A DNA stretch of 12,951 nt from the NCBI GenBank assembly GCA_902477765.1, contig CABSIM010000053.1:1-12951 (forward strand), given 5' to 3'. The position numbers were made by a program, and so were the translations under genes. Source of the stretch: an uncultured Clostridiaceae bacterium (GTDB lineage: Bacteria; Bacillota; Clostridia; Lachnospirales; Lachnospiraceae). A model generated the notes under the pieces. That model searched no databases. It was not told the DNA's origin and saw nothing but the letters and a program-made list of their open reading frames with translations. Shown one piece after another: positions 5,944-12,951 of the stretch; the first letter of the stretch is position 1; the number at the start of each line of letters is the position of its first letter.

Positions 5944-7077
5944 TTACTGGGGAGTCCACATACGGACCGGCATTCCGTTGACTTCCACATTGTCTTCTAC
6001 GGCAATGACAAGACAGCGGCGGCCTTCAATCAGGCGGGTTTCCACCAGATCCAGCCGGTCCGGATTCACCCGGATTTCCACATCAGGGGTTTTTACCGCG
6101 AATTTCCCGGAACCGGTGATGGCAGGAACCAGAATGGTGGTGCTTTCTCCGGCGGCATCTTCGTAGACCTTGTCAAAGTGTTCCAGTTTCTCCGGTTCCA
6201 CACCGCTTTTTTCCAGGAGGCCTTTGACTTCGGCGGAACCCAGGCGGAGCGGTTCCATGTCTTCTTTGTGTTCTTCAGCCAGTTCAGTCAGATTTTCGTG
6301 AAGCTGTCTGGCGGTTTCATAGTCGCATTCTTCTCCCAGCGTGTCGTTGAGAATCTCCTGGAAAACCTCTTTCTGGGCTTTGAAAGAAATGGGAGAGGCA
6401 CACCCCAGACAGGCGTCGATAAATTCCCCGTGAAGCTCTTCTGGCTTTTTGGAATAGTAGAGAAGACTGTGGATGTCGGTGCTTCTGTCGTTGAACGCCG
6501 GAAACAGAAACCCGGTCATGGGAGGCTGTACCCACCAGTCACGGACTCTTTCTTCAATGCTGTTGGTGGTTTCATTATAGGAAAGACCCGGTTCGGACAG
6601 CTTCACAGGACATATGCAGCAAAGAATATGATTATATACCTCATCGGAAGCGTCAAACATTTCATCTCCGTCCAGCGCTTTCCCGGGGATGTCATAGGAA
6701 CTGTGGATCAGGATAATGTAATAATTTTCTCCGTATTCGTAGGACTCAATGACTTTCTGATAAAATGCATCCACGGTCTCATCATCACTCAGGCGGTCGC
6801 TGCGAAGTTTCATAAGAAGACTGTGGGCGCTGCCTTCACCTTCGTCGTGGACCGAATATTCCAGATTATGAAGATTTTTTCCCAGAGACCCGGACAGGGA
6901 TTTCCGGAAAATTTCGTAATACTTGAAGATTTCTTCTTCGGAAAGAGCGAAGAATGCTTCCTTCAGGGTGGTTCGGATCTGTTTTTCCGCATCGACATAG
7001 CATCCGCAGATTCTTGTGATGGCATTGTTGTCTTTTTTAAACTGTTTCTTTATTTCAGATATTTCGCGTTTATTCAT
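5944..7077 (-). CDS. DUF4317 family protein of unknown function
   Basis: A 377-residue soluble, acidic protein with no signal peptide or membrane segment. I recognise the overall sequence as the DUF4317 family of Firmicutes, by the MNKREISEIKKQFK start, CGCYVDAEKQI and the C-terminal IRVNPDRLDLVETRLIEGR region. No catalytic motif is evident, and family members have no established role that I know of. The start is fixed by AAGGAG just upstream of the ATG. It is the last gene of a minus-strand run, 32 bases after the Nudix stop, and a terminator follows. Sharing a transcript with aroQ and a Nudix hydrolase may be incidental, and no function should be assigned from it alone. Confidence 0.85.
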   Translation of the reverse strand: MNKREISEIKKQFKKDNNAITRICGCYVDAEKQIRTTLKEAFFALSEEEIFKYYEIFRKSLSGSLGKNLHNLEYSVHDEGEGSAHSLLMKLRSDRLSDDETVDAFYQKVIESYEYGENYYIILIHSSYDIPGKALDGDEMFDASDEVYNHILCCICPVKLSEPGLSYNETTNSIEERVRDWWVQPPMTGFLFPAFNDRSTDIHSLLYYSKKPEELHGEFIDACLGCASPISFKAQKEVFQEILNDTLGEECDYETARQLHENLTELAEEHKEDMEPLRLGSAEVKGLLEKSGVEPEKLEHFDKVYEDAAGESTTILVPAITGSGKFAVKTPDVEIRVNPDRLDLVETRLIEGRRCLVIAVEDNVEVNGMPVRMWTPQ

Positions 7078-7109
7078 ATAAGCTCCTTATGTGTCCGGTC
7101 CGGCGGCGG

Positions 7110-7688
7110 TCAGCCGTCTGAAGCCGCGTTTCCGGCCGTGATGTCTTTTAAAATTCTGTCGGCATAATACATGGCCGCCACATGAACCGCCTGGACCAGT
7201 CCTCCGCCGGCCAGAAGACGGTCTGTTTCTTCTCGAGAAAGAATCACCACTTCAATATCTTCCGTGGCGTCCAGCTCCTGTTCACGGACTTTCCTGCAGC
7301 CGGTGATCAGATAGCAGTGGGCAAAATTGCTGAGACCGGAGGCATTGGGGGCTACTTTGCATAAAAATACCGGCGGATCTCCGGCATAGCCGGTCTCTTC
7401 CAGAAGTTCCCGGGCGGCGGCACGGCCTGCATCCGGATCGGTCTCCTCCATGCATCCCGCCGGAAATTCCAGCAGGATCTGGCCGGTGCCGTGACGGTAC
7501 TGCCGCACAAAAATGAATTCTCCTTCCGTGGTCAGGGCCACAGCCACCACGAAATCAGGAAGAGAATTGACGTAAAACGGGGAAACCGGGGTTCCATCCG
7601 GAAGACGGCAGTCGTCCGCTCTCAGATTGATCCAGCGGTCTTTTAAAAGTGTTCTGGAACCTTCCACGGTCCAGGGACGGATTGCCAT
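7110..7688 (-). CDS. Nudix hydrolase, ADP-ribose pyrophosphatase-like
   Basis: A 192-residue cytoplasmic enzyme expected to hydrolyse a nucleoside diphosphate linked to another group, most likely ADP-ribose or a nucleotide sugar. The Nudix box spans residues 78-101, from G78 through RELLEETGY with R93, E94, E97 and E98 as the metal-binding core. It is preceded by VRQYRHGTG (61-69) and LEFPAG (73-78), typical of the ADP-ribose pyrophosphatase branch. The box appears one residue longer than the classical 23-residue pattern, with Asp84 where Glu is usual. AAAGGAG precedes the ATG. The gene starts 18 bases after aroQ ends and 32 bases before DUF4317 begins, so the three are probably co-transcribed. 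The exact substrate is not determinable. Confidence 0.9.
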   Translation of the reverse strand: MAIRPWTVEGSRTLLKDRWINLRADDCRLPDGTPVSPFYVNSLPDFVVAVALTTEGEFIFVRQYRHGTGQILLEFPAGCMEETDPDAGRAAARELLEETGYAGDPPVFLCKVAPNASGLSNFAHCYLITGCRKVREQELDATEDIEVVILSREETDRLLAGGGLVQAVHVAAMYYADRILKDITAGNAASDG

Positions 7689-7706
7689 GGAAATCCACTC
7701 CTTTCG

Positions 7707-8156
7707 TTATGGGCGGGACGGACCGGCCTGCCCGGCCAGAGCCCTGAGTCCCAGCGTATAGACATCGGCGCCCAGTCCTATGATAATCCCGGAGGCAACG
7801 GGAGAGATGACGGAATGGTGGCGGAATTCCTCGCGTTTATGCACATTGGACATATGCAGTTCAATGATGGGGCATTCCAGCATCTCCAGAGCGTCGGATA
7901 TGGCATAACTGTAATGGGTCCAGGCACCGGCATTGATCAGAACACCGTCATAATGTTCCAGATATGCCTCATGGATCTTATCCACCATGTCTCCTTCCTG
8001 GTTGGTCTGGAAACAGGTGACGGAGACACCGAGTTCTTCTGCCAGAGCCTGAACGCGGCTGTTGATTTCGTCCAGGGTGATGGTGCCGTACTGGCGCGGG
8101 TCCCGCTTCCCGAACATATTGTGATTGACTCCGTGGAGCAGCATGAATTTCTTCAT
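7707..8156 (-). CDS. aroQ: Type II 3-dehydroquinate dehydratase
   Basis: A 149-residue enzyme for the third step of the shikimate pathway (3-dehydroquinate to 3-dehydroshikimate), normally a dodecamer in the cytoplasm. Family residues are present: N11, R18 and Y23 in the N-terminal flexible-loop region, N75, H81 (general acid) and D88, and the block HMSNVHKREEFRHHS (101-115) with H101 and R112. The opening motif reads HGVNHNMFGKR rather than the usual GPNLN-type sequence, so a conserved proline and leucine are replaced by Val10 and His12. Key catalytic residues remain, so activity is likely. AGGAGG precedes the ATG and a clear promoter lies upstream. It is the first gene of the operon with the Nudix and DUF4317 genes. 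No other shikimate gene is nearby. Confidence 0.92.
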   Translation of the reverse strand: MKKFMLLHGVNHNMFGKRDPRQYGTITLDEINSRVQALAEELGVSVTCFQTNQEGDMVDKIHEAYLEHYDGVLINAGAWTHYSYAISDALEMLECPIIELHMSNVHKREEFRHHSVISPVASGIIIGLGADVYTLGLRALAGQAGPSRP

Positions 8157-8207
8157 AATATAAAACCTCCTGACAGCGGATGATTGTTCTGACGGATTAC
8201 AGAAAAT

Positions 8208-8236
8208 ATTTTACCGTTGTCGGCTCCTGATTGCAA
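8208..8236 (-). promoter_or_regulatory. Promoter of the aroQ operon
   Basis: Read on the minus strand, TTGCAA (8236-8231) is 17 bases from TAAAAT (8213-8208). Transcription would start near 8201, about 45 bases before the aroQ ATG. It is divergent from the EamA gene promoter, with 35 bases between the two -35 boxes. Confidence 0.6.
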
Positions 8237-8271
8237 GCGGCAGTTGAAAAAAGAACCGGATGAGAAACCCA

Positions 8272-8300
8272 TTGACACGGCATGCGTATACCCTTATGAT
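8272..8300 (+). promoter_or_regulatory. Promoter of the EamA transporter gene
   Basis: A perfect TTGACA (8272-8277) and TATGAT (8295-8300) are separated by 17 bases. The implied leader is about 113 bases, longer than those of its neighbours. No known riboswitch or terminator hairpin was recognised in it. Confidence 0.75.
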
Positions 8301-8419
8301 GAGACTGAGAAAGCGGTAGAAAGCGGGAAGCCAAGGCGCGGCACCGGAGCGGAACACACGGCGGTGCAGCCGTACGGAGACAGAACGGAAAAGGAAAATG
8401 CCGCAAAGAGGGGAGAAAC

Positions 8420-9361
8420 ATGGATACAGAAAGAAAAACACGGATCGGCGTACTGATGACCATCATCGGAGGATGCCTCTGGGGCTTTTCCGGCGCCTGC
8501 GGCCAGTACCTGTTTGAATATCAGGGCGTGACGGCAAAATGGCTGGTGCCGGTAAGACTTGTGACCGCAGGAGCCATGATGCTCTTGTTTTTTATTGTCA
8601 GAGACGGGAAAAAAGCATTCCGGATCTGGAAAAAGTGGAGAAATGCCGTGGATATTCTGGTGTACGGCATTGCCGGCATGATGCTCTGTCAGTTTACGTA
8701 TTTTGCCACCATAGAAATGTCCAATGCGGGAACCGCCACGGTTCTGCAGTATATAGCGCCGGTAATCATCATGATTCTGGTGTGCGGAATGGAAAAACGG
8801 GGGCCGAGGCCTGCGGAACTGGCAGCGCTGATTCTGGCCGTGGCAGGAATTTTTTTCATTGCCACCCATGGAAATATCCGTCAGCTGGCGGTATCGCCGG
8901 AAGCTCTGACCATGGGTCTGATCTCTGCCTGTACGGTGGTGATTTATAATCTGCAGCCGAAAAATCTTCTGGTGCAGTTCCCGGCTGCCTATCTGCTGGC
9001 CTGGGCCATGCTGATCGGAGGCATCGTTCTGAGCCTGCTGTTCAGACCCTGGCAGTATTCGGTTGAAATCAGTGCCGGACTTCTGATTCCCATGGCAGCC
9101 ATCATTATTCTGGGAACCATGGTGGCATTCAGCCTCTATATGACGGGCGTGAGACTCATCGGCCCGTCCCGCGCCAGCCTGTATGCCTGTGTGGAGCCCA
9201 TTGCAGCCACGGCTCTGTCAGCAATATGGCTGAAGGTGCCGTTTGCGGCAGTGGATCTGGCGGGATTTGCCATGATTATTGCCACAATCCTGATTCTGGC
9301 GGCAGAGGATATGAAGAAACAGAAAAACGGCCAGGAACAGAAAGAACAGGGTAAAAAATAA
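8420..9361 (+). CDS. EamA/DMT-family transporter (RhaT/YdcZ-like exporter)
   Basis: A 313-residue inner-membrane protein with ten hydrophobic segments (about 9-29, 42-60, 78-98, 103-123, 132-149, 161-178, 187-207, 220-240, 251-271 and 275-295), which form two EamA repeats. The first repeat opens with the typical GGCLWGFSG. The second ends with SLYACVEPIAATALSAIWL, the counterpart of the usual family sequence near TM9. The C-terminal tail (296-313) is Lys/Gln/Glu-rich and cytoplasmic. Family members export amino acids, purines or other small metabolites, or take up sugars; the substrate cannot be inferred here. GAGGGGAG precedes the ATG. The gene is monocistronic, with its own promoter and terminator. 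Confidence 0.9.
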   Translation: MDTERKTRIGVLMTIIGGCLWGFSGACGQYLFEYQGVTAKWLVPVRLVTAGAMMLLFFIVRDGKKAFRIWKKWRNAVDILVYGIAGMMLCQFTYFATIEMSNAGTATVLQYIAPVIIMILVCGMEKRGPRPAELAALILAVAGIFFIATHGNIRQLAVSPEALTMGLISACTVVIYNLQPKNLLVQFPAAYLLAWAMLIGGIVLSLLFRPWQYSVEISAGLLIPMAAIIILGTMVAFSLYMTGVRLIGPSRASLYACVEPIAATALSAIWLKVPFAAVDLAGFAMIIATILILAAEDMKKQKNGQEQKEQGKK

Positions 9362-9398
9362 CAGGGTAAAAAGCACAGAGAAAAGGTATAAAAATCAG

Positions 9399-9447
9399 AA
9401 AACCGGCATGTCTGCAGGCATCATATGTCTGCGGGCATGCCGGTTTT
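9399..9447. terminator. Bidirectional intrinsic terminator
   Basis: AAAACCGGCATG (9399-9410) and CATGCCGGTTTT (9436-9447) form a perfect 12-base stem flanked by A-run and T-run, so it should stop transcription from both sides: the EamA gene and the convergent hydrolase gene. The loop carries an imperfect tandem repeat of the form ATGTCTGC(A/G)GGCAT. Confidence 0.85.
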
Positions 9448-9469
9448 CCGCCACTTTTACAGCACCGGT

Positions 9470-9503
9470 ATGAAACAAACTGCCGGGTGCGGCCGCAGCC
9501 GGC
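9470..9503 (-). terminator. Possible first terminator of the MBL-fold hydrolase gene
   Basis: On the minus strand, GCCGG (9502-9498) pairs with CCGGC (9486-9482) around a self-complementary GCGGCCGC core, and AGTTTGTTT follows. It lies 2 bases beyond the stop codon. It is weaker than the bidirectional terminator behind it. Confidence 0.35.
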
Positions 9504-9505
9504 CC

Positions 9506-10315
9506 TTACAGTGCAATCAGACTTTCGTCATCGGGAACATAAAGCTTTCCGCTGTAGTAACGCTTTCCCTCGTTGAGATAGAGGCGCTGGCGGCCCGCGA
9601 TGTTGGTATCCTCCGTATGCCAGAGCACCAGATTGGGAATTCCCATGGATTCTGCCAGTTCACAGGCGTCCTTCACGGTGCTGTGGTGCTTTTCGTAGGG
9701 TTTGAAGATCTCACGGTCTCCGTAAAGGCAGAACGCCTCATGGAGCAGCCAGTCGCTGCCTTTTACATAAGATTCACAGGCGGGATTATAGGGTTCGTCC
9801 CCCAGGAATGTCAGCTTTTTCTGGTTGTTGAGGACCAGTGTAAAACCAAACTGCTTTGCCTTGGTGGAGCGGATATCAAAGAAGGTCACATCGTAATTCA
9901 GGATCTTCTTTGTTTCTCCGTCTGCCACCGGAACCAGATGAATCCGGCTGCCGATCATGTCAAAAAATTTCTTCTGTATGGTCAGGCGGCAGAGCGTGGT
10001 GATGGTGTCCACCAGCTCTTCATGGCAGTAAATATACGCGTCTCCCTCATACCGGCCTTTTTTCATTTCCGTAGCCAGCATCCGCACCATCCAGATGATG
10101 CCCAGGATGTGGTCTGTATGCTCATGACTGACAAAAATATGATGGATTCTGGAAAGAGGAATCTCCATTTTCTGCAGGATCCTGAGGATCCCGTTTCCGC
10201 CTCCCGCGTCTACCATGAAATATTCATCGCGGTCCCGCAGGGCAAAGCAGGTATTATAAAGATCCGTTACCGTGGCATTGCCTGTACCGAATACATAGAT
10301 CAGTTCTCTGTCCAT
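9506..10315 (-). CDS. Metallo-beta-lactamase-fold hydrolase, RNase Z-like
   Basis: A 269-residue cytoplasmic metal-dependent hydrolase. The signature SHEHTDHILG (63-72) supplies the HxHxDH zinc motif. D173 in FLGDEPYNP is the bridging-aspartate position, and H233 in LVLWHTED is the C-terminal histidine ligand. Motif layout and length resemble the RNase Z/ElaC-like and related phosphodiesterase branch. There is no beta-CASP domain, and no extended exosite arm typical of tRNA-processing RNase Z was evident to me. It may therefore act on a small phosphodiester or other substrate. The ATG at 10315 is chosen because AAAGGGG lies just upstream and homology begins there (IYVFGTGNA); a longer frame back to 10501 runs into the fbp promoter. 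It is divergent from fbp. Confidence 0.85.
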   Translation of the reverse strand: MDRELIYVFGTGNATVTDLYNTCFALRDRDEYFMVDAGGGNGILRILQKMEIPLSRIHHIFVSHEHTDHILGIIWMVRMLATEMKKGRYEGDAYIYCHEELVDTITTLCRLTIQKKFFDMIGSRIHLVPVADGETKKILNYDVTFFDIRSTKAKQFGFTLVLNNQKKLTFLGDEPYNPACESYVKGSDWLLHEAFCLYGDREIFKPYEKHHSTVKDACELAESMGIPNLVLWHTEDTNIAGRQRLYLNEGKRYYSGKLYVPDDESLIAL

Positions 10316-10345
10316 AAAAATCCCCTTTCCGGTCGCCTTCTCAGG

Positions 10346-10374
10346 TTGTCTTTTAAATATGAATATGTTACTAT
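10346..10374 (+). promoter_or_regulatory. Promoter of fbp
   Basis: TTGTCT (10346-10351) is 17 bases from TACTAT (10369-10374), which is preceded by an extended -10 TGT (10366-10368). RNA would start near 10381, giving a leader of about 87 bases that contains the hairpin at 10397-10444. The minus-strand gene must share this AT-rich stretch for its own promoter, but no clear hexamer pair was found for it. Confidence 0.6.
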
Positions 10375-10396
10375 AAAAATCGAGGAAAAGCAATTC

Positions 10397-10444
10397 CCGG
10401 CAGAAGAAAAATGACGGAATCCGGGGGCTTGACGGGTCTGCCGG
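10397..10444 (+). repeat. Leader hairpin just before the fbp ribosome binding site
   Basis: CCGGCAG (10397-10403) and CTGCCGG (10438-10444) are perfect complements with a 34-base loop. The stem ends 9 bases before the GGGAGG Shine-Dalgarno sequence (10454-10459). An in-frame ATG at 10411 lies inside the loop. It could influence translation, or it could be chance. Confidence 0.35.
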
Positions 10445-10467
10445 CAAATGTGTGGGAGGGAGCAGCA

Positions 10468-12405
10468 ATGAGAGATTTAGCGTATCTTCGCCTGCTGTCA
10501 AAAGAGTATCCGACAGTCAGGGCGGCATCCAGCGAAATTATCAATCTGACAGCCATTCAGGGACTTCCAAAGGGAACAGAATATTTTTTCAGCGATCTTC
10601 ACGGGGAATATGAAGCATTTGTCCATCTGCTGAAAAGCGCATCTGGGATTATACGGGAAAAAATTTCAGAAACGTTCGGGTACGTGATTTCCGACAGAGA
10701 GGAAATCGAGCTGGCAAATCTGATCTACTATCCGGAAAAAGCCCTTCATTCCGTCAGAAGGGACAAAAAATTCACCGAAGACTGGCAGAGAATCACCATA
10801 TACCGTCTGGTGCGCATCTGCAAGGAAGTGTCTTCAAAATATACCCGCTCCAAAGTGAGAAAAAAAATGCCGCCGGCGTTTGCCTATATCATTGACGAGC
10901 TGCTTCATGTGGATTATAATGACGAAAATAAAAAGGTATATTATGACGAGATCATCCGCTCCATCATTGACATCGAGATGGGGTCCCAGTTTATTGTGGC
11001 ACTGTGCGAGCTGATCCAGAATCTGACCATCGATAATCTTCATATTATCGGAGATATTTTTGACAGAGGTCCCAGAGCGGATATTATCATGGAAGAACTG
11101 ATGCATTTCCATGATGTGGACATCCAGTGGGGAAACCATGACATTTCCTGGATGGGAGCGGCCACGGGCAACCTGGCCTGCATCTGCAATGTGCTGCGGA
11201 TTGCCATCCGGTATAACTGCTTTGATCTTCTGGAAGACGGATACGGCATCAACCTGCGTCCGCTGTCCATGTTTGCGGCCCGGGTCTACAGGGACGATCC
11301 CTGTGAGCGGTTCCTGCCCAAAATTCTGGATGAAAATATCTATGATGCGGTGGATCCGGGACTGGCGGCCAAAATGCACAAAGCCATCGCGGTGATCCAG
11401 TTCAAAGTGGAAGGACAGATCATCGGGCGCCATCCGGAATACGGAATGGATTCCAGAGTCCACATCCGGAACATTAATTTTGAAAAGGGTACGGTCACCG
11501 TACGGGGGAAAGAGTATAAGATGCTGGATACCAGCCTGCCCACAGTGGATCCCAAGGATCCCCTGAAGCTGACCAGGGAAGAGGAGGAACTGCTCCATAC
11601 CCTTTCGCTGTCCTTCCGTCATAACAGCACTCTTCACCGTCACATAAAATTTATTTACTCCCACGGAGCCATGTACAAATGCTGCAATTCCAATCTCCTT
11701 TATCACGGCTGCATCCCCATGAAGGAGAACGGAGAGTTTGATGAAATGAGCATCAACGGCATCATCTATTCCGGAAAGCGGATGTTTGATTTTATCGAGG
11801 ATGCGGTGAAGATGGCCTACTTCCTGCCGGACGACGATTCCGCCAAAGGCTGGTACCGTGACTTTATGTGGTATCTGTGGTGCGGTCCCAAGTCTCCCCT
11901 TTACGGCAAGGACAATATGGCTACCTTTGAAAACTATTTTATTGCAGATAAGACAGCCGGCAAAGAGAATATGAACCCATATTACCGGCTGAGCATCAAG
12001 GAGGAGTTCTGCGACAAGATTCTGAAGGAATTCGGTCTTCCTGTGGAAGGATCCCATATCATCAACGGACATGTGCCGGTGAAGCTGAAAGACGGGGAGA
12101 GTCCGGTAAAAGGTGGAGGAAAGCTGTTTGTCATTGACGGAGGCCTGTCCAAATCCTATCAGCCCAAAACAGGAATTGCCGGATATACGCTGATTTTCAA
12201 TTCCAGACATCTTGCACTGGCGGAACATAAACCTTTTGAACGGGATAAGGAAAACACCCCGAAAGTAACGATTGTGGAGAAAATGAAGAACCGCGTCATG
12301 GTGGCGGATACGGATACCGGAAAGGAACTGGCGGCCAAGATTGCGGACCTGAAAGAACTGGTGGCGGCTTACCGCGGCGGTATTCTTAAGGAGAAAATGG
12401 AGTAA
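10468..12405 (+). CDS. fbp: Fructose-1,6-bisphosphatase, class III (Firmicutes type)
   Basis: A 645-residue cytoplasmic gluconeogenic enzyme that removes the C1 phosphate of fructose 1,6-bisphosphate. The sequence is colinear with the long Bacillus-type Fbp (about 670 residues), unrelated to the class I and II enzymes. It belongs to the calcineurin-like metallophosphoesterase fold: FSDLHGEYEAF (D43, H45), GDIFDRGPRAD (D196, D199, R200), WGNHDISW (N223, H224, D225) and a late INGHVPVK (H535) supply the metal and phosphate ligands. Known members need Mn2+ and are often controlled by PEP. The start at 10468 is chosen because GGGAGG lies 8 bases upstream and homologues begin at this point; an ATG at 10411 would add 19 residues without a ribosome binding site. 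The DUF1700-like gene follows after 12 bases. Confidence 0.95.
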   Translation: MRDLAYLRLLSKEYPTVRAASSEIINLTAIQGLPKGTEYFFSDLHGEYEAFVHLLKSASGIIREKISETFGYVISDREEIELANLIYYPEKALHSVRRDKKFTEDWQRITIYRLVRICKEVSSKYTRSKVRKKMPPAFAYIIDELLHVDYNDENKKVYYDEIIRSIIDIEMGSQFIVALCELIQNLTIDNLHIIGDIFDRGPRADIIMEELMHFHDVDIQWGNHDISWMGAATGNLACICNVLRIAIRYNCFDLLEDGYGINLRPLSMFAARVYRDDPCERFLPKILDENIYDAVDPGLAAKMHKAIAVIQFKVEGQIIGRHPEYGMDSRVHIRNINFEKGTVTVRGKEYKMLDTSLPTVDPKDPLKLTREEEELLHTLSLSFRHNSTLHRHIKFIYSHGAMYKCCNSNLLYHGCIPMKENGEFDEMSINGIIYSGKRMFDFIEDAVKMAYFLPDDDSAKGWYRDFMWYLWCGPKSPLYGKDNMATFENYFIADKTAGKENMNPYYRLSIKEEFCDKILKEFGLPVEGSHIINGHVPVKLKDGESPVKGGGKLFVIDGGLSKSYQPKTGIAGYTLIFNSRHLALAEHKPFERDKENTPKVTIVEKMKNRVMVADTDTGKELAAKIADLKELVAAYRGGILKEKME

Positions 12406-12417
12406 CAGGAGAACTGA

Positions 12418-12888
12418 ATGAGCAAAGAAGAATTTTTGAGATGCCTGGAAGAGGCGCTGACAGGAGAAGTACCGGCATCGGTGATCCGGGAAAACGTGAT
12501 ATATTACAACACATATATTTCCCAGGAAATGGCCAGAGGACGGTCCATGGAAGAGATCGTGGCGGAAATCGGAGACGCACGGATTGTTGCGCGCACCATC
12601 ATAGATTCCTGCGAGGCAGCGGGAGAGACGCCGGGAGATGATTTCCGGAATGACGGCGGCGAAAGCAGCGGATACGGACAGGAAAGCCGGCAGAATCCGT
12701 TTCCTAATGTACGGTATGTGGATCTGAACAAGTGGTACTGGAAGCTGCTCCTGATCCTTGTGCTGCTTCTGGTGATCTCCGTGGTTATGGGAATCATCGG
12801 AGGAATTTTCTCTCTGCTCGTCCGGTTTGCCGGCCCGATCATGGTGGTGCTGCTCCTTTACTGGATGATAAAGGGCATGCGCCGATGA
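12418..12888 (+). CDS. DUF1700-like small membrane protein
   Basis: A 156-residue protein. The N-terminal ~65 residues are soluble and match the DUF1700-type pattern: KEEFLRCLEEAL, then a Tyr-containing helix, then MARGRSMEEIVAEIGDARIVARTII, with the characteristic Glu-Ile-Gly-Asp turn. A polar Gly/Ser/Gln linker (about 70-95) leads to two hydrophobic helices (about 108-127 and 133-152) and a basic end. Elsewhere DUF1700 proteins often sit beside PadR-type regulators or envelope-stress genes; here the upstream partner is fbp. AGGAG at 12407-12411 precedes the ATG, and the gap from the fbp stop is 12 bases, so co-transcription is very likely. Its function is unknown; a membrane role with a cytoplasmic helical domain is inferred. 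No terminator is seen in the last 63 bases of the window. Confidence 0.75.
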   Translation: MSKEEFLRCLEEALTGEVPASVIRENVIYYNTYISQEMARGRSMEEIVAEIGDARIVARTIIDSCEAAGETPGDDFRNDGGESSGYGQESRQNPFPNVRYVDLNKWYWKLLLILVLLLVISVVMGIIGGIFSLLVRFAGPIMVVLLLYWMIKGMRR

Positions 12889-12951
12889 CCGCAGAGGCTG
12901 CATCAGAATCCGACCGCCAGAGGGCCGGAAACATAAAATATCACAGAAAAA

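Noticed and set aside
5824..7167. A 447-codon open frame on the plus strand opposite DUF4317
   Set aside because: It begins inside the DegV terminator, crosses two terminators, lacks family features (Phe/Val-rich repetitive composition) and lies antisense to a well-supported gene.
3264..8156. A defence or mobile genetic island around the DUF6431-like gene
   Set aside because: Flanking genes are ordinary metabolic genes; no integrase, recombinase, terminal repeats or direct-repeat target duplications were found.
8307..8419. A possible riboswitch in the 113-base leader of the EamA gene
   Set aside because: No conserved riboswitch core such as the guanidine, purine, SAM or lysine type was recognised and there is no expression-platform hairpin. 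The length alone is not evidence.
10834..12903. A very long open frame (689 codons) on the minus strand opposite fbp and the DUF1700-like gene
   Set aside because: fbp on the plus strand matches a known enzyme over its whole length. The antisense frame has no ribosome binding site or recognisable domain and is a by-product of codon bias.

Overview
The window looks like chromosomal backbone of a Gram-positive Clostridia member, most likely a Lachnospiraceae-type gut anaerobe. The grounds are a class III fructose-1,6-bisphosphatase (a Firmicutes form), a DegV lipid-binding protein, a DUF4317 protein, a DUF1700-like membrane protein and a DUF6431-like protein. Genes also have strong AGGAGG-type ribosome binding sites and sigma-A-like promoters, and base composition is moderate apart from an AT-rich first 480 bases. 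The taxonomic call is inference from gene content, not from a marker gene. No rRNA, tRNA, CRISPR array, complete insertion sequence or prophage gene was seen.

Layout. Positions 1-479 hold no gene and are AT-rich. Plus-strand genes follow: a six-transmembrane voltage-gated-type potassium channel (480-1226), a family 2 glycosyltransferase (1366-2199) and a small single-domain XRE regulator (2425-2667) with its own terminator. From about 2746 to 3194 there is no gene but several terminator-like hairpins. A compact pyruvate kinase-like gene without the C-terminal domain (3264-4283) meets a minus-strand zinc-ribbon/HTH protein (4291-4644) tail to tail, with 7 bases between stop codons. A DegV gene with a clear promoter and terminator (4927-5775) then converges on a three-gene minus-strand operon: aroQ, a Nudix hydrolase and a DUF4317 protein (8156 down to 5944). 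The divergent region 8157-8419 carries well-formed back-to-back promoters for aroQ and for an EamA-type exporter (8420-9361). A metallo-beta-lactamase-fold hydrolase (10315 down to 9506) is divergent from fbp (10468-12405), which is followed after 12 bases by the DUF1700-like gene (12418-12888).

Functional themes. Two genes act at opposite ends of central carbon flow: a PEP-to-pyruvate-type enzyme and a gluconeogenic FBPase. The rest cover shikimate metabolism (AroQ), nucleotide-sugar housekeeping (Nudix), fatty-acid binding (DegV), ion and solute transport and cell-envelope glycosylation. No obvious new multi-gene system was found. The points most worth following up are the one-piece pyruvate kinase with an unusual residue set around its monovalent-cation site, the hairpin-rich gap before it, the uncharacterised DUF4317 gene fixed in an aroQ-Nudix operon, and the fbp-DUF1700 pairing.
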